DNA of 5,914 nucleotides from NCBI GenBank assembly GCA_012521455.1, contig JAAYMJ010000353.1, positions 1 through 5,914 of the forward strand, written 5' to 3'. The position numbers and the translations under genes were made by a program. Below, one piece after another: positions 5,593 through 5,914 of this stretch. A model generated the notes under the pieces. It was not told the DNA's origin. It did no database searches and saw nothing but the letters and a program-made list of their open reading frames with translations. The stretch's first letter is position 1. Each line of letters starts with the position of its first letter. Origin of the DNA: Clostridiaceae bacterium (lineage in GTDB: Bacteria > Bacillota > Clostridia > UMGS1883 > JAAYMJ01).

Positions 5593-5914
5593 TCACTTTT
5601 TAATTACAATTTTGCCGTTTTCGCTGTAAACCCGGACCACATCCCCGTTTTTAATTTCGCCTTCCAACATTTTTTCAGCGAACAAGTCCTCAATCCTTGT
5701 GGAAATTGCGCGCCTTATCGGTCTTGCGCCGTAGATGGGGTCAAAGCCTTCCTTCGCAAGAAGGGCAAGCACGCTGTCGTCAAATTCGGCTTTGATTTGG
5801 TTTTGTTCAAGGCGTTTAGCGAAGTTATCCAGCATAATTTTGCAGATTTGTTTTACATGGTCTTCGTTTAGCTGATGGAATACGATGATTTCATCAACCC
5901 TGTTTAAAAACTCA
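5593..5914 (-). CDS. clpC: C-terminal end of a Clp/Hsp100 ATPase, ClpC-like, start beyond window edge
   Basis: The frame is open from the right edge to a TGA at 5595-5593, giving the last 106 residues of a protein that would normally have about 800. It begins at EFLNRVDEIIVF, the box VII region with the predicted arginine finger (Arg at visible residue 5) near the end of the second AAA+ module. The rest is the small C-terminal D2 domain. GFDPIYGARPIRRAI (visible residues 59-73) holds the sensor-2 GAR arginine that contacts ATP in trans-acting hexamers. EDLFAEKMLEGEIKNGD (78-94) and a short beta-rich, basic end follow. Clp ATPases unfold proteins, and ClpC feeds them to the ClpP protease in the cytoplasm. 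The ending with an EGEIKNGD-like segment is closer to ClpC than to ClpB, but the parts that separate ClpC, ClpE and ClpB (N-domain, middle domain, ClpP loop) are outside the window. The gene ends at the bidirectional terminator. Confidence 0.85.
   Translation of the reverse strand, partial: EFLNRVDEIIVFHQLNEDHVKQICKIMLDNFAKRLEQNQIKAEFDDSVLALLAKEGFDPIYGARPIRRAISTRIEDLFAEKMLEGEIKNGDVVRVYSENGKIVIKK

Noticed and set aside
5578..5871. Plus-strand open frame with TTG start near an AAGGAGGAG sequence
   Set aside because: It is antisense to the Clp ATPase, which has clear AAA+ sensor-2 and box VII motifs. The ribosome-binding-like sequence overlaps and follows the TTG rather than preceding it.
1..5914. 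Mobile element, CRISPR array, tRNA or defence system
   Set aside because: There are no direct repeat arrays, transposase or integrase motifs, cloverleaf-like sequences or known defence domains. All long open frames with family signatures are housekeeping, sporulation or metabolic types.

Overview
The window looks like chromosomal DNA of an anaerobic, endospore-forming Firmicute (Clostridia-type). The reasons are an AT-rich composition, frequent TTG starts with purine-rich ribosome binding sites, a YtxC-family sporulation protein, a Gram-positive-style lipoprotein and a ClpC/ClpB-type ATPase. No species can be named from the sequence alone.

Layout, left to right. (1) Positions 1-1003, minus strand: most of an M20D-type metal-dependent amidohydrolase/aminoacylase, whose C-terminus lies beyond the left edge. 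(2) Positions 1004-1324: a divergent intergenic region with three inverted repeats, one of which contains the -35 box of the predicted amidohydrolase promoter. (3) Positions 1325-2110, plus strand: ytxC. (4) Positions 2187-3865, plus strand: a two-gene unit with a strong sigma-A-type promoter at 2120-2148. It encodes a lipoprotein with an added C-terminal membrane helix (LppM/DUF3153-like) and an AEC-family permease, and ends at an intrinsic terminator that begins inside the permease stop codon. (5) Positions 3954-5432, plus strand: a single-gene unit encoding a berberine-bridge-enzyme-like FAD oxidoreductase with both residues needed for bicovalent flavin attachment. (6) Positions 5433-5592: a convergent intergenic region with a GC-rich hairpin and a strong bidirectional terminator. 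(7) Positions 5593-5914, minus strand: the C-terminal end of a Clp/Hsp100 ATPase, most like ClpC, whose start lies beyond the right edge.

The genes do not form one pathway; the window reads as ordinary chromosome with several small transcription units. The most interesting link is between the sporulation marker ytxC and the FAD oxidoreductase. The oxidoreductase promoter fits the late mother-cell sigma-K pattern as well as sigma-A, and Bacillus subtilis has a spore-coat protein of the same enzyme family (CotQ/YvdP). A spore-coat or late-sporulation role for this oxidase is therefore a testable inference, not a demonstrated fact. I see no CRISPR array, tRNA, rRNA, transposase, phage gene or clearly novel multi-gene system.
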